Source: Lyophyllum atratum
Lineage: Eukaryota > Basidiomycota > Agaricomycetes > Agaricales > Lyophyllaceae
Reading direction: 5' to 3'
Length of the DNA stretch: 64,000 bases
NCBI GenBank assembly: GCA_014905825.1
Contig: JACGCN010000034.1
Location: 62,001 to 126,000 of the forward strand
Below the pieces are notes generated by a model. That model had not been told where the DNA came from. It did not search any database and saw only the letters and a program-made list of their open reading frames with translations. The first letter of the stretch is position 1; the number at the start of each line of letters is the position of its first letter. Shown here piece after piece: positions 44,436 to 58,350 of this stretch. A program made the translations under genes and the position numbers.

Positions 44436-45052
44436 ACATGTGTCGAGATCTCTATACCTTTATACCCCTTCTTGTCTCATATCCCTTTCTCATCCGGCTC
44501 GCTCTCTTATGTCATTCATTTGTCATTCGTTGATCTAGATACCCTGTTACCTTTCAAGCCACTCGTTCCTGCTATGCTTTTGCCTTACGTGATCTTTAAT
44601 CTGGTTTTCTCATACATGTTTAGTGTCTTGGCCTCATTCTACTGTACATATTAGCTAGTTCTACCATACCAGGGATACCTACATTTGCTAGTCATATAAT
44701 AAATGCTTTTAATACTTTCGAGATTTGCATGATTTTGAGCAAGCTGGTATCTATCCGGCTTCGTTATGTGGCCATAGACAGTGAAAAAGATGCAGAAAAT
44801 GAACATAAATCTTACCCAGTTTATCAAACGATGAAAATTGTAGATGTGAAGCGAACGGGACTGCCACTTTGAGCCAATTGCTAAGTTTGGGTCAATTTGA
44901 CCACTTTAGCGGGACTTGCATAATTCTCGACATTTGCAGCCCATTTTTCATGAAAAGCGGCCCATCTTGCTAATTTTCACATGTAGGGTTTTCCTGATGT
45001 ACATTGTAAGGGCACACTACTAGCTGCTTGAGTGGTTGTACGAAGATGGTAA

Positions 45053-47208
45053 TTAGTATCCGCTTTCTGGGACCTGCTTCAGAAGACCGGATGCGGTCTC
45101 GTTCCTAGGTTCTAGATGACAGAGGAAAGGAGTTGGGTGGCTAGTACGCCGGAACATGTCAGCAAAGAAAGAATTGATCGAGGATTAAGCTCGATTCGAC
45201 TTGACGATTTACCTGGTAGGTCCAATGGTCACGGGGACAGAGTCTGGAATTACTTCCTTGCCATCCTTTCCTATGGCTTTGGAGATCGACATCGTGGCCA
45301 AGACGGTCGCCATCACGATCCACAGGCTGTCGTCCGCCAGGAGGCGGCCCGGGCATACTCTTCCAGAAGCCAGGTATTCGTGAGTCGTGATCCAAGACTT
45401 CAGCGCTACCCCAGCGACTCACCTTCTCCCGAAGCCATAGGGTCCGATGGGATAAGGCTCCCCTCGACCTGCTGGGGCTGGTAAAAATCGCGTAGGGTCG
45501 AAGGTGGAAGGGTCTTTATAAACTGATTCATCCAGAGTCATGGATCTCCAAGGTATATATTAACGACGAGTTGGAATATAGATGTGGGAGGTGCGGCGTA
45601 CCTGGTGTTTGCGATGATGGTGGAGCCCTTGGGGATCAGCATGCCGTTATAGATGTCGTCTTCTTGCGCTCTGTGTGGTATGCCTGCGTACATCGTTCAA
45701 TAAAAATTATTACGAAGAGATGAGGGCCTACAGACCGGCTGGAATTGCATTATTCCATCTTGTAGAAGTGTTATCAAGACGGATAATTCGGAGGAAATAT
45801 CTAACAAACCGGAGTGTTTCTTGCAGGACACATTCCAGATACGGCAAACTCTCCCAATCGTAGAATTCTGGAAGGCGACCGGAACCTATCACCGAATCAA
45901 TCTCCTCCCGTGCTCTGAGTTGGCACTCAGGATAGAGGACCATTGCCAAGAAGAAGAATCCGAGTGACGATGATACCTAGATCAAAGAAAACTTCAAGTG
46001 AGATCTGGGCAGGTATTTGCGCGACGTACAGTTTCTGCACCTCCGATATATATAATGGCAGAGGCAGCCTGAATTTGTTTCACTCTAGCCATATCTTCCA
46101 GTCCCCCATCCTGGATTAGAGCCTCTAACTGAGTAGCTAGAAAGGATGGTCTCGCCGTCCCTTTGGCCTGTCCGAGCTATCAGCAATCGATTCCCCGAAC
46201 CAGCGTGGAACGGACCATCTGTTCCATGACTTGTGAGAACGGGTACTCCTTGAGTTTCCGAAATCTATGAGATACACTCCGCGCAAGAGTGGCGTAATAT
46301 GTCCCCGGAAACCAGGACGGAAAGTGTTCAACTACCGGATCGCGTAGCAGTCAGGTCTACGGCTGGTGTAAAATAAGTAATGTGTTGCGACTCACGAACT
46401 GGGAACAAATCCACTGGCGTCCCACCAATAGGACCTCCGTCTGCTGCTGCGCGACTACAATCTGCAGCTATTTTGATATATGGATCTTCGATGGAGACGG
46501 CCTGATGCCCATAAGCTATGTCGATAATAACAGCGGTCGAAAATCTGATTGTAATCAGTTCTCCAAACTTACCGAGAGAAAAGGCAAGAATAATACCGCA
46601 TGAGTAGATCTGCTCTATCTTCGGGCTGTCGCAAGGAGGTTCTGAACAAGTATACGAGCCTCCCGGAGTTGGATGGGACGATGGTCTTTACGCTTCTCCT
46701 GCCGAAAGTAATGTTGAATTAATTTGCGTTGCATCCGCCATTCCTCCCCATACTGCAAGGCCACCAGCGAGTCTCCTATATCCCACCTATGAGCATCGCA
46801 TCAGTGTCAGTGTCATCATATTCAAGCGACAATGAAGTACAGGTTTGTAATGGGTAGATGAGGCCTATCGCTATACTTGTGGCTTCGCTTGTCGAGTAAA
46901 TCGATGGCGACTTGAACACTGTTTAAGATGATCAAAGATTTGCCCAGAACTTTCAGGTGGACCACGTCGCCTAGTGAGGGACGTTCATGTTCTGTGCTCG
47001 AGAGTGCCCAGATAGGCGTACCATATGTTTTGCCCAACTCGTAGAAGAAAACATCCTGGCGCGCCGGGGGAATCCTCAGAAGATGTCCGATAAGGGGATC
47101 TGAAGGAGGACCTGGAGGCAGGGGGATGCCTTTTCTTGAGAGTTTATGCTTCAGATAGATCAAAGCCAACGCAGAGAAGGCAAATATGGCAATCATGGGC
47201 CAGGCCAT
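45053..47208 (-). pseudogene. cytochrome P450 copy 2, frameshifted
   Basis: Inverted paralogue of 15222-17376, with the same start (MAWP), hinge PLPPGPPSDPLIGH, intron positions, ExxR region, FDPTRFLP and RVCPGR. In exon 3, after ILVQNLLATAR, one extra base relative to copy 1 (near 46615-46630, GCGACAGCCCGAAG against ACGACGCCCGAAAA) shifts the frame into TAG (46615-46617). The heme loop also reads YGFGRR where copy 1 has FGFGRR. All other exons remain open, so inactivation looks recent. If an unusual splice skipped the error it could still be a gene, but none was found. The Plavaka element sits 52 bp behind its stop codon. Confidence 0.85.
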
Positions 47209-48658
47209 AAGATGGTACAGAGCAAGGAAGGCCTGGGGAACATCGACAAGCGTTACTTATTGTAATTCATGAGGCCTTTGACTTCTTCACGTCTGTGACG
47301 TGGCGGATCATATCGTGAGGTATGTACCTGCCACAAGGCATACGGTTATTACGTCCTCAATAGGATGGGAATCCTTATCTAGGCTGACAGTGTTGCCTGC
47401 TTCACGTCGTCGACTAGATTCCACTTCGACGCGCGGCTGGAGCGAGTCATGGCCGTGGCACAGTGTTTGCAGCCCGGCGTGTTGTGTAAGACCAGCGAAA
47501 CTTAAGTGAACGGAGTAACTGAAAGGTGACCAGAGGTACGCTATTCTCTCCCAGTAAACGAACCCGGCGGAGTCAGCCGTTGATATTCCTCCAACCTCCA
47601 TAGAGCACGTAAGCGAACAGTCGGCATAGTCGCACTGTGGAAGCCGCGAGATAGGAGTTGAATGGACTTGACTTGCAAAGGGTAAGAGACCAGTCATGAT
47701 GTCAGTCTCGTCGCTTCACCTCGGAAGAGGATGAGAGTAGATTAGATCAACTCTCACGACCTGGACTCTTCCCTTCTTCCTCCGACTATCCACCAGGTAC
47801 ATTTTTTTTGGATTCTCTGAGCACCAGCTGCTCATAATTAACGACTCTTTTTCTGCTTAGAGCTTCTGTCGCCGTTTTTTCTACAGAGGCGTCTTCGAAA
47901 GCGACGCGCTCCGCCGTTGATGCGGGAGCCTGGGCATGGGGAGCGATAGATGAAGTTCTTACACAGGAGCGCCATGACGTGCGACTGCGGCGTGTGGAAA
48001 TAGTGGTGACCATAACGCATTCAAATGAACATACGGCTGTTGAGGCATTTGCTACACAGAGCATGCCACGGCTCTTCAATTTGGGTCGCAGTCGTGTAGA
48101 AGTTCATGGACTCGGTCGTGGTCGTAAAGTGCTCGTACCGCATCTCTTGAGGTTTTCTCTAATATCTATGAGCGCCGCGCTCGTCGCGATTTTATGGGGC
48201 CTGAACATAGACCGTCGAACGAAACAAATATTTGGACTTATAAGCTAGAAGCTCGACCTATCTTTTCTTTTCTCCGGAACTTCGCCCCCGAGCTGACCAA
48301 ACCACCATTTCATGGCAATTGGGTTTGAAATTTCAAGCTCACGTACTTGGTAGATACGTATAATGCGACTTACCCAGAATCGCCAGCTCAACCTCGCATC
48401 AATCACACTTCATTGGCGTAGGCTGTGGAACACCCGTGAACAACAAGAACCGAATGAGAGGTCCGCCGCCATACACGCTTTGAGGGTTCCAGCTCCCAGC
48501 AGCCCTTCTTCATGTCCAGTACACTCTTTAAATCTGTTGTTGCAAGTACTACTGCGTTGCTACCACATTGTCCGCCCCCTCTTGTATCTAAATGCTACTG
48601 TTTTCCCGCGTCCCGCACGAGCCATGCAACTTATCTGAGGTCGATATTGACCAGCCGT
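47209..48658. other. 1.45 kb spacer, no supported gene
   Basis: Open frames on both strands (47308-47697 minus, 47979-48248 plus, 48363-48638 plus) code for nothing recognised. The start of the stretch carries the P450 copy 2 promoter. Confidence 0.35.
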
Positions 48659-49750
48659 CTATACATCTACGGCTGCCTTTTGCTCCTTGACCATGCGCTT
48701 CGCCTCTTCCCAACTCTTCGCCATACCAATTTCGCGCTCCATAACTCTTCCGAACTCGACTATCTCGTCTTCAGGCATGTCAGGGTGTGCATTCATGTGC
48801 CGCCGAACATCCGACAACCATTTCCGGAGCTTGTTCCCATTGAATAACTCAGTCATATACCCCTCCACCAGCAGTTGGTCGATGATGCCCTGGGGTGGAA
48901 AATATTCGCCGGGGAATCTCCGCCGACCCATTATAGCCAGAGGCTCAGGATGAGCGAGGGCTACGAAGGAGGTTATAAGCGGATTGCCGAAATATGCCAA
49001 ACAAGGGACGCACGATTGTCCCATATGTCCATGTGGTACGCTGCGTCTTTCAGCAAGCCACATCCCATGCTCTTCGTGTCCCTAACACCTGCGCCAGCCA
49101 TCCACTTATTGTCGAAGAAGCATTCATGCTTCTTCTCCAGGTAAGTGAAGTCGATGAGGCGATACTCTCCATTCTGGGTGACAACGTTACGCTCGGAAAA
49201 GTCGCTATGATGCATCCCGTGGGTATGCAGACGCGCCAGAACATTTAAGATGTCCAGTCTGAGGAGATGACAGCCAGACGACGAATCAGACAGGCGCGCC
49301 CTTCATAGCAGGTTTGGGATCACTTTACCGTTCATCCATCGACAAGTCCTTGAATTTTCCATCGACAGGCTTACCACAATGCTCAAGAACAAGGCATCCT
49401 ACCCTCCACCTACTGTGTGAGGCGCATCTCCCCTCATAAAATCCGTAGAACTGAGGAACAATAGTGCCTTGAACCTTGTTCAATGCGTTTTCGTAGTTGT
49501 CTGCCTCTCTCTTGAGGTCCTCTAGAGATTCTAAGCCAAGCGCCAGCTTCAGTACGACGGGAGATTGACAATGTTCCAGAGTAGCAGCGTAGACGGTGGA
49601 GTGTTCGTTATGATGCAGGAGCGTGTCAGCTGTGGCGTGAAGACTAGTCTGGGATGATGATGATGATTTAAGAATTGGGAATCCAGGATCGTCAGCCTTG
49701 CATCCGCAAGGAAGAGCAAAAGGCGACGAGAAAGAGATATCTAGCGTCAT
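48659..49750 (-). CDS. small protein-kinase-like protein
   Basis: Three exons: 49750-49329, 49258-49014, 48960-48659; phases agree, 322 residues. The first ATG is 49750; upstream frame begins at TTG only. N-lobe: STVYAATLEHCQSPVVLKLALG with the VVLK lysine, then a helix with DLKREADNYENAL supplying the Glu. Hinge: VGCLVLEHCGKPV. Catalytic loop HHSDFSERNVV has the His-x-Asp and Asn, followed by YRLIDFTYLEK with the Asp of DFG-like. The C-lobe after this is short and lacks APE/activation-loop features, and the tail GRRRFPGEYFPP is seen in agaricomycete kinase-like proteins. Probably acts as a small-molecule or atypical kinase; substrate unknown. Confidence 0.75.
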
Positions 49751-50285
49751 TAGAGTAAGGGGTGCAATGAGGGACGTTAAGTCAGGCAAGGCGAACGTAG
49801 TGAGATTGGCAATGCTCTAGCCTCGTGTCCTATAAATATAGATCAACATGAACTAGCATGTGATCCGTCGGACCGCTCCCAAGTCCAAGTTGTACTCAGA
49901 GGAACAGGTCATTACTTCCCGGTGGGCGAAATGAAAGTGGCTGAGTCACATTCTCCTGGAAAGTCACTTGCTCGTCGTTCTAAGAGCAGGAGGCGCCGCG
50001 AGAAGTGTCCACACTGGCGGCAGGTGTAAAGGGCCACGGGAGAACGGAAGAACAACTGATTGTGTCTGTCTAGGAGCGAGTGACAAGTCGACCTGACACT
50101 GAGTTGACTTTTTTGCGTCATCACGATCGGAGATGAAGGAATGATCCGAAATGGTGAACGGGCAACCCAAGGTCATATCGGTCACTGTCCAGTGTCTTTC
50201 CACCTTGCACTTCTCATCTACGACGGTTCACCAGCCCAAGGATTGCCGAATTGGCTTTAGACACTCTCATCTGGTTTGACTGATC
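49751..50285. other. divergent promoter region of kinase-like and F-box genes
   Basis: About 535 bp shared by two divergently transcribed genes. No TATA of good quality or gene seen. Confidence 0.35.
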
Positions 50286-52166
50286 ATGGAGACCTCAAAA
50301 TTTGTTCTTCTTCCGGGTGAATTGATCCTGCATATCTTATCATTTCTAGACGTACCGCAAGTTCTTAGCCTGCGACAGGTACTTCAGCTACAGCCCTGTA
50401 TCGTCTATGAAATCCTAATCCCCCATCAACGTCAGACGTGCACCCTGTTTGGGGAAATCACACAAACTCGATTGCTGTGGCTCACGTTCCTCCGTCGACA
50501 GCAAAAAACTCTCCCACTCCCGTCACACCTTTCCACTTCTGTCGCACTCCATTCTCCCTCAGAGCCATCGTGTGAGCTTCCAGATTCTATCTTAGAATCT
50601 GGTGTTGTAAGCGCGTACCGCATCGCCCGATCATGGGCCCAACCACGCACTCAACAGCCCATAAAGCTGACTCCGAAACCAGGTGACTCTTTGCTGAGTT
50701 TTGAGATCTTTCTAGACCGATGGCTACTATGCGCCTACTCGGAAGGTTTGGTTTATCTCTGGGATATCTGCGCATCGAGGGCTTCCTATGACTCTACACC
50801 ATCGCACATGCGGTGCAGTGCCAGTTTGGATCTGGGGTCAAAAAACTGGGCTTCCGTCGTTTCAGCCCTTTGTCCTTCGAATGAACACGTTGTCCTAGCT
50901 TTGACACGGGCATCGATGTGAGGGTTTCTTAACAGTGCGCAGATACAAGACTTACGGATGCATTGATGTCAGACCAGCGATAACACGAGTCTATGGCGTT
51001 CAGCTACGACATTCGGAGTCTATTTTCGACCCGAACGAGTTTCAACTTTTGCACACATTGGTTAGCCCGGTAGCGCAGATAGCGAGGACTATAGAACCGG
51101 CGTTGCAGCTTTTAATCCTGTCCAGCGCGAACACTGTGGACGTGAGCACCATCAACGGATTAGATGGTTCCTCTCCCCTAGACACGAGTGGTAAAACTAT
51201 CAACACGCTGATGAGCATATCAACGCAAACCGACGATTTAGATGAACTGGTAAACTCTTTAACTCTGTAAGCATGGTCTACATTCACTGACGTGTTTCTC
51301 AGTTAAATGGGGTGGTCGGTTCACGTATCATGGGCCCATATGTCGTGCTTTTCAAATCGCGATCTATCGAGCTATATCCCTTGGTGGCGCACCGATCTCA
51401 AGGACGGGCGACATCAAATAGCCATCAGCTTCAAGTTCTAGAACACCAATTCTCTACCCTCACGTTTCGATCGCTGTCTTCGTCTGACTGCGTTTTGACT
51501 GAAGGAAATTTGTCCTTCAGCTTTCTCGCGTATGATTTCCTTCAGGGCATGTTCCAATTCAACGTCTCTGTCTCCTTCATATCCACTCTGCCAGACGGCC
51601 ACGCATCGCTCAATGTCGACTGCATCGGGATATACCCGATGGCTGACAACATCAACATGGATGCCCTCTTCACACTCTCCTCGTCCGCGTCGGCCCTCAG
51701 CATCGCCTCTGCAGCCCCAGCCCAGCTCTCGAATCCCACACCTGCTCCAGCTGACTCTATCGTGCGACCGCTGCATATGGGCATTTTCGGGCCAACTAGC
51801 GGCAGTGCAAGCGCGAATACAAGTTCCCGAGGGTTCCTCAGCACAATGGCGCTCGGTCCTCAGGGAAAACGGGCGGTCTGGGTGGAGAGGAGGCGCGGGA
51901 GCACTTTGCGCGAGGTGCTCGTGTGGAATAAGGTCCGTGGGATTGGCCAGGATGGGATCCTGATTCCCGGGAAAGTTGTATATCGCATCCAGTCGTATGA
52001 TCTCCGAGGTGGGTGGATTGAGGATCAATGTACCTCTTGGAAGCTTACACACCGGTTTCTGTTTCTCGTAGAGGATTTGACGCATTGTGCCATCGGAGAG
52101 GTTGGTGGTAGGATTGTACTTGGCAATCGGGCGGGTGATATCTTCATCTTAGAGGTCGATACTTGA
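50286..52166 (+). CDS. F-box protein with C-terminal beta-propeller-like region
   Basis: Probable substrate receptor of an SCF ubiquitin ligase. Four exons: 50286-50378, 50436-50917, 50973-51249, 51303-52166; phases agree, 571 residues. N-terminal F-box: FVLLPGELILHILSFLDVPQVLSLRQ, then TRLLWLTFLRRQ. The rest contains short strands with propeller-type signatures (FEIFLDRWLLCAYSEGLVYLWDI, then NEHVVLALTR and others) but diverged WD40s only. C-terminus GRIVLGNRAGDIFILEVD is blade-like. The second intron uses the acceptor at 50971-50972 because the nearer AG would leave a 25-nt intron, too short to splice. Substrate unknown. Confidence 0.8.
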
Positions 52167-52284
52167 CAATGGAGGATGGTGCATTATGCATGAGTCGATT
52201 ACTTCCCGTTCCTATCACTTTCCACCCCCTCATACTCCTACTAGGCGGCGGGGACCCAAGGGCTCGCGTAGTTCACTCTACAAC
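52167..52284. other. short spacer before tRNA-Lys
   Basis: 3' flank of the F-box gene; nothing seen. Confidence 0.3.
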
Positions 52285-52368
52285 GCCCGCCTAGCTCAAT
52301 CGGATAGAGCGTCAGACTCTTAGGCAGGGTGTATCTGAAGGCTGCGAGTTCGACCCTCGCGGTGGGCT
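52285..52368 (+). tRNA. tRNA-Lys(CTT) with 10-nt intron
   Basis: Same mature 74-nt body as the genes at 10445 and 24963, anticodon CTT at 52319-52321, but with a shorter, different intron (GGCAGGGTGT). All stems pair. Confidence 0.93.
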
Positions 52369-52500
52369 ATAAATAATCGATTCGTCGCAGAAGTATTTGG
52401 AAGTCTTTTTTTGGCGGAATCGCAACAGGCGCGTATCAACGCATCTCGACTCTCGACTCCGATCGAGGCTCTCCTGAAGTTTGAACTTTGCACCGTACGC

Positions 52501-52598
52501 CTAGCAGCTAGCTCAATCCGCCAGAGCATCAGACTTTGACAAAGGCGTAGCTATAGCAGGCATATGACGTGCGATTCCGACCATGACAGTAAGCTATG
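52501..52598 (+). pseudogene. degenerate tRNA-Lys-like copy
   Basis: CTAGCTCAATCCG..AGAGCATCAGACTTT recalls the D-arm and anticodon stem of tRNA-Lys(TTT), and GTGCGATTCCGACC the T-arm, but the 3' anticodon stem and acceptor no longer pair and the insert is too long. Sits between two functional tRNA-Lys genes. Confidence 0.6.
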
Positions 52599-52713
52599 AT
52601 GTTTTTCCGACTTGTTTATGAAAATTTCTCGCAGCGCTTGTGATTCAAATGTGAATCAGATCTATGATTCCATCGTCACCGATTTCAATTCACCGGCAGT
52701 GCACCTCAACAGA

Positions 52714-52800
52714 GCCCGCCTAGCTCAATTGGCTAGAGCGTCAGACTTTTACGAAGAAGTTGGCATCTGAAGGCTGCGAGTTCGACCCTCGCGGTGGGCT
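52714..52800 (+). tRNA. tRNA-Lys(TTT) with 13-nt intron
   Basis: GCCCGCC/GGTGGGC acceptor, D-arm GCTC/GAGC with AATTGGCTA loop, anticodon stem TCAGA/TCTGA, anticodon TTT at 52748-52750, intron CGAAGAAGTTGGC at the canonical place, T-arm as in the CTT genes. The body differs from the CTT isoacceptors only in the anticodon base and two D-loop bases. Confidence 0.95.
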
Positions 52801-54687
52801 ATAGGTGATGTTATAGACATACCACTTTCATTTTATTATCTCTTTTTTGTTTTTGCTTACAGACATAGGCAGAGTCTAGAGATAAACGTGCCCATGAATC
52901 ATTGAATCATGATTTCGTGAGATGGGCGGCGATCCATATAATTCAGTTATGAAGGTACATAGGTATATTCTATAGATCTAGTCAGACGGTCGGGATATCT
53001 CTGGACGCTTAAATATGTGGTAAGAACTGATTTCGACACCTGAAACTGTGTTTATGAACATAGAGGACATCCCACAAGCGAGACAGATCGACAAAGAACC
53101 ACTGAAATGAGCAACCAATAAAGCCTGGTCCAGCATTTCCCTGAGTTTGAATACTTCAGACGATTCTTGGGCCATTCTTGTCCGGTGCGGTTCCATAGCG
53201 TTACCAAGGAATGTGCGGCCGCTCGGGCTGACTCATCTTCGCGGAAGAATGTCCACAAATCCTGCTATGGGGCGTCGTCGGGCACAGCGGTACGCTGGCA
53301 AAGGAGCGACCTGCAGAAGGATGATCGGCGGATGTTACGAGTGTTGGTGTAATTTCGGGATGGGTATTTCGGGATGAGTGAAGCGGTTGGCCCAGAATGG
53401 CAGCAGTCGAGAATAGGGTGGAGAAATAAGAATAGGTAACGAGTAGTATGGAGGTGAAGTCGGCCCATCTGGATTTTGAATATGTTTTGTACTGACGCGT
53501 ATGGCAATGGACAAGCGTGGGCCAGCAAGAGAGCTGATGGAGAGCGCGGTCCTGGTTCCTGGTCAAGACCAAATGGTCGTTGAAAGCTTAGGAGACGCTA
53601 CTCGAGTCTACGAACACCGTCCAACCATGGCATTGGTATTTCGAAGGAGCGGTATAAATACCTGGAAGGATGAGGGGAGGAAGGCAGTTCGTTCTGCAAG
53701 TACAACAGGTAAGTCTTCCCAGTTGAAGCGTAACACTAAAAGCTGACCGGATACCAGGATGAAAATCTCGTTCTCCGCTGTACGCTTCGCTGCTGCGTCT
53801 AGAATTGCTGTTGCTGCTCTCAGCAATGGCGAGACCGACTTGGATGCAACCCTCGCGTCGTATCCTGGCACGGACTACGCGCTGACCAACAATTCTGGAA
53901 CGACCGATCCCGTCTGGGTTCTGTTATCGGCACAATGTGACCAAAGCCAAGGACGGCGTTCAGCTGAGTTGTCGGACTCCATGCAACGCGCCCCACGTCG
54001 AGATGTTCTCTGAGGGAATTGTGATGGCGGCATCATCAGAACGCTTACGCTGAACAACAAGAAGCAAGACTATCACGCATTGAACGCGCTATTCCAGTTC
54101 ACTACGATGAACATTGACAGCTACAATGGTGCGACGGGGACGAACTACCGGCAGCTGTCCAGGGGAGGACGCACAAATTAATGCAGCTCGTTGCTGTACT
54201 CGTCGCTAACTGGGTGGAGTCTGGTGGAGTGTGTGTTGCTCGACGATGGGTTGTACTTATGCCAATGGGGCGACATGGGGTTGCTTCTAGACGTAACGAT
54301 AGCGATAAGGATGAAAGCTTAGTCGTAGATGAGTACGAAATGAATCATACAAGTGGAGCACCCCATCTGTCAATCCCCTGTCCAGCACGGCTTTAGAGGG
54401 AGATGAATTGAGGATGCTGGGATGATCCAGGGCATCGTGGAAGCCAGGAGGCGTCATGGAGGCGATGAAGCGACGCCACAGCGGTGCGTGAGAATTCGGG
54501 CGGATGAGTAAGCAAGGAGGGATTGGAGCTCGCTGTTTTTTTTTCTTGAGCAACGTCTTTGATCAACAACCCCCATCATCCCCCCTTAGATCGACCTTTT
54601 TTCTTCTTTTCACCACCACACGAAAAGTTCCCTAAAAACACAAACCCTTGCTACGACTTCGGTTTATAACTTCCCTTCGACATTAAT
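52801..54687. other. 1.9 kb stretch with weak coding signals
   Basis: A + strand frame from ATG 53759 begins with a weak signal-peptide-like stretch (MKISFSAVRFAAASRIAVAAL) and continues to GTDYALTNNSGTTDPVWVLL. A separate frame near 54050-54180 reads LTLNNKKQDYHALNALFQFT and then NIDSYNGATGTNYRQL. These may be exons or remains of a small secreted protein, but no joined model was found. The last 150 bp is the T/C-rich promoter of DED1. Confidence 0.3.
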
Positions 54688-56832
<2,145 letters not shown>

Positions 56833-58350
56833 TTCCCTGGCTCCTAGACTGCTGCGCTCCCTATCTCCCACCCGCTTGTCCCCGACCCACGCAGAAACAG
56901 AAACAAGAAACCACAAAAAAATGCTCCGACTTCGCGCCGATTGCCTGACCCTGACTCCTCGCCCCCTGCCTTTCACCTGTCCTATCGCCTCTCTCCCTAC
57001 CTTCTTTATCCGGCCTCCATTCATACTCGATCTCGACCTAGATGACACGAACGATTTATTGTCTCATGCGCTGCTCTTAATGCCCACCCCTTGTCCATTT
57101 GTCTCGTCTCGTCACGTCTCACCCACGCCATTACACTACTATCGCAATCCGGGCGTGCCCGCCTAATTTTTAATGATCTTACACACTCCGCATTTGCAGC
57201 ATCATCCCATCCACCCCCGCAAACGTTACTAGCATACGTATACCAGTATTAGACGCGGGATCTCTAACGCCACGGCCTCGATTCAGTCCACCCAGCACAC
57301 CGTCCGCCATTCGCGATACACCCCCACCCCCACACCACCGCCAGCTTCGCCGTGCATTGATACCCCCCACCTGCATCCACGCCCCACCACCACCCACTTG
57401 TGTATTGTATTGCGATCCCGGACCGCGCTGGACTGATTACTATCTCTGCCGTCATCCCGCACCCCCGTTATAGATCATTTCACACTTTTTTCACGCACGG
57501 ACATGACACGACACGAGACAATTACTGTTTTTGAGAGCATCGCATTCGCATTTCCCGGCCCCCCCCCCAATTACACATTACGTCGCATATCTTGTCTTGT
57601 AACTTAGGTCTCGTCGAGTATTTTTCTTTCTCTTCTCTTTTTCTTTTCGCTACGTTTCGCTTTACTTTGTTACGTTGCGAGTATTATCGCCCCTTACATA
57701 TGCAGCCCCTTTTCTCCTCGTTATGATCAGCTTTTTTAAAAACTGTTACGTGCGCCTATGATATATTTTCTGTTTCTGAGATAGGTCATCTAATGGCAGC
57801 GATATTCTATGCACACGCCTGTACATGTGTAAGTGCCGGTGAGGCAAGAAAGAAAACCCAGCGGACAAAAAAAAGTGTGCGAAACCGCTGGTGACAAAGA
57901 CAAATACGAATCGCCCGAGTTCGTGGCAATCAGATTCCGACTCATCCACTCTTTCCAGTGCCAGGGCGACCGCAACGGATTTCTGGCGTCTTGCTTGTCC
58001 TTTCCCTCACTCCGACTTGTTCTTTCATTGAGCGCTTGATACTGGACCACCTGGTTAAATAACCTATACACACTCGTACGACGAGAAACCACCCCAGGGA
58101 TTCACATATTCGTGGCTCACTACCCAGCGCAGGCAAGTCCACGTCACACCCTCTCCCCTCCTAGATTTTTTTCTTACTCAGCCCCGTCTCTCTCTCTCCC
58201 CCCCTTCCTTCTTTCTGTCTTTCCTTTCGTTGCTACGTCACACCACACCCCCCTCAAAATCAATTTCCCTATACCCAAACCCATACCCCCTCCCACCCTT
58301 TGTCTACCCTACCCACCGACCCTCCATCATCCACGCAGATCCGCGCCACG
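56833..58350. other. DED1 3' region and promoter of the next gene
   Basis: 1.5 kb of C/T-rich sequence on the + strand. The left part holds the DED1 3' UTR; the right end (58140-58340) is a pyrimidine-rich promoter. No supported gene; long open frames are shadows of the skewed composition. Confidence 0.4.

Larger units (their letters stand above)
37911..44999. mobile_element. Plavaka-type (CACTA-like) DNA transposon, 7,089 bp
   Basis: Ends are CATCAGGAAAACCTTACAT on the left and, reverse-complemented, CATCAGGAAAACCCTACAT on the right (18 of 19 match). TA flanks both sides (37909-37910 and 45000-45001). The paralogous flank of P450 copy 1 shows the uninterrupted site at 17428-17429, proving both ends and the 2-bp duplication. 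Two divergent genes lie inside: a complete 1,023-aa transposase (minus) and a DUF6532 protein (plus). Sub-terminal regions contain scattered GACCA/TGGTC words. Both genes read through intact, so the element may be autonomous. Confidence 0.93.

Noticed and set aside
50918..50942. 25-nt intron in the F-box gene
   Set aside because: Too short to splice; an acceptor at 50971-50972 gives a normal 55-nt intron in the same phase.
53759..54180. Secreted-protein-like frame starting MKISFSAV
   Set aside because: Signal peptide is weak and no phase-consistent exon joins could be found; described only in the spacer entry.
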